From contig JAGWZK010000009.1 of NCBI GenBank assembly GCA_018968885.1, positions 59,036 through 123,035 on the forward strand: DNA of 64,000 nucleotides. The letters are read 5' to 3'. The position numbers were made by a program, and so were the translations under genes. Below, piece by piece: positions 63,073 through 64,000 of the stretch. Under the pieces are notes generated by a model, which had not been told where the DNA came from, made no database searches, and saw only the letters and a program-made list of their open reading frames with translations. How positions within the stretch are numbered: position 1 is the stretch's first letter; each line of letters begins with the position of its first letter. The DNA comes from Planctomycetota bacterium (GTDB taxonomy: Bacteria; Planctomycetota; Phycisphaerae; Phycisphaerales; UBA1924).

Positions 63073-64000
63073 ATGAACGACCCCCAGGCGGTGATCTCGC
63101 GGCTGAAACGGGCCATCAGCAGCGTCTACTTTGGCCCCGAAGCCACGATCGAACGCGTGATCGTGTGTCTGCTAGCACGCGGGCATTTGTTGATTGAGGA
63201 TGTGCCGGGGGTGGGTAAGACCGTGCTGGCGACGACGCTGGCGCGGAGCGTGGATTGCACCTTCAGCCGCATTCAGATGACGCCGGACCTGTTGCCCTCT
63301 GACGTATTGGGGGTGAGCATTTTCAATCGTGAGACCGGGGCCTTTGAATTTCGCCCAGGCCCGATCTTTGCCAATATCGTGCTGGCGGATGAAGTGAACC
63401 GGACAAGCCCGCGCACCCAATCGGCATTGCTGGAAGCGATGAACGATGGGTCGGTGTCGGTGGATGGCGTGACACACAAGCTCGAACAGCCCTTCATGAT
63501 CGTGGCGACGCAGAACCCATTTGAATTCGAGGGAACGTTTCCACTGCCAGAAAATCAGCTCGACCGCTTTCTGATGCGGGTGCCGCTTGGATATCCATCG
63601 CCGGAGGATGAAGCGCGTGTGCTGGAGCAGCGCCCGGGTGTGACCGCCCTGCCGACGCTCTCTCCCGCAATCACGCGGGCGGACCTGCTGGGGTTGCAGT
63701 CATTGTGTGACGCGGTGAAGGTGGATGGAGCGATTGTGCGTTACATCGTGGCGATCGCCAACGCCACGCGGCAGTCGGCTGAATTTGAACTGGGGCTTTC
63801 GCCTCGTGCATCGCTGTCATTGCAGCGCACCGCGCGGGCACATGCACTGCTGTCGGGGCGTGAGTACGTCACGCCTGATGATGTGCTGGCGCACTTTGAG
63901 GCAGTGTGTGCCCATCGCGTGCTGCTGAAGCGGGGTGGGCTGGATTCATCTGCACAACAGGTTGGCGAAGCGTTGCAGGCCATTCTGCGATCTGTTCCAA
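63073..64000 (+). CDS. MoxR-family AAA+ ATPase (cut by right window edge)
   Basis: At least 309 residues read here, in frame to the edge. Walker A is VPGVGKT (residues 44-50) and Walker B IVLADEVNRT (102-111), followed by the MoxR stretches LLEAMNDGSVSVDG, PFMIVATQNPFEFEGTFPLPENQLDRF and LGLSPRASLSLQRTARAHALLSGREYVTPDDV. MoxR ATPases act as chaperones for assembly or activation of other proteins, often with DUF58 and von Willebrand-domain proteins downstream; those would lie past the edge. The start at 63073 (MNDPQAVISRL) fits the family length. Only a few residues are probably missing. Confidence 0.9.
   Translation, partial: MNDPQAVISRLKRAISSVYFGPEATIERVIVCLLARGHLLIEDVPGVGKTVLATTLARSVDCTFSRIQMTPDLLPSDVLGVSIFNRETGAFEFRPGPIFANIVLADEVNRTSPRTQSALLEAMNDGSVSVDGVTHKLEQPFMIVATQNPFEFEGTFPLPENQLDRFLMRVPLGYPSPEDEARVLEQRPGVTALPTLSPAITRADLLGLQSLCDAVKVDGAIVRYIVAIANATRQSAEFELGLSPRASLSLQRTARAHALLSGREYVTPDDVLAHFEAVCAHRVLLKRGGLDSSAQQVGEALQAILRSVP

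Overview
The window reads as chromosomal DNA of a free-living bacterium, most likely a planctomycete of the Phycisphaerae type (inference from gene content; no rRNA is present). Supporting signs are high GC with C/G-ending codons, a lipoprotein carrying a FlgI domain, a prepilin-like H-X-DG ectodomain, small CxxC zinc-ribbon membrane proteins, type III glutamine synthetase, B12-dependent ribonucleotide reductase, and flagellar genes scattered among housekeeping genes. I saw no tRNA, rRNA, CRISPR array, prophage or insertion sequence.

Layout. 1-3.9 kb: a tightly coupled minus-strand operon (BtpA-family protein, GT87-type mannosyltransferase, M48 protease, M20 peptidase cut by the edge). 4-10.6 kb: a Tat-exported Gfo/Idh/MocA oxidoreductase, a DUF2071 protein, hutG-hutI of histidine degradation, a zinc-ribbon membrane protein, methionine aminopeptidase and trpA. 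10.7-13 kb: type III glutamine synthetase between a leader hairpin and a clear terminator. 13.1-16.6 kb: both subunits of DNA topoisomerase VI. 16.7-19.5 kb: flotillin-like FloA, a tandem-domain PTPS/QueD-like protein and a glutathione peroxidase. 19.5-26.1 kb: a long plus-strand run with a multi-PDZ RseP-type protease, an alpha/beta hydrolase, deoC, an aldehyde dehydrogenase and a shortened aldehyde dehydrogenase-like partner.

26.2-34.5 kb: a membrane protein, fliD (long, with four internal repeats), fliS, the DNA polymerase III delta' gene on the other strand, and a HATPase protein with its NtrC-type sigma-54 activator. 34.9-39.2 kb: nrdJ and dcd, both for deoxynucleotide supply. 39.2-46.2 kb: a 680-base gap, a FlgI-domain lipoprotein with a helical-repeat insert, and SMC. 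46.2-52.2 kb: a serine hydrolase, pyrD, an M16 peptidase, an HDOD protein with a decayed GGDEF domain, and recO. 52.2-54.2 kb: a dehydratase - acyl carrier protein - dehydratase cluster and a small CxxCxxC protein.

54.2-59.5 kb: a PepSY-type membrane protein and two divergently transcribed ECF sigma-factor units. One sigma gene precedes a membrane protein that joins a possible anti-sigma cytoplasmic part to a prepilin-like ectodomain. The other is coupled by stop/start overlaps to a membrane protein and a glycine-rich exported protein. 59.5-64 kb: sppA, a minimal zincin, a zinc-ribbon membrane protein, and a MoxR AAA+ ATPase cut by the right edge.

Most of the window is housekeeping. The parts most worth following are the bacterial topoisomerase VI pair, the FlgI-domain lipoprotein, the sigma factor with its prepilin-like membrane partner, the HATPase protein without an obvious phospho-acceptor histidine, and the fatty-acid-like dehydratase/ACP cluster.
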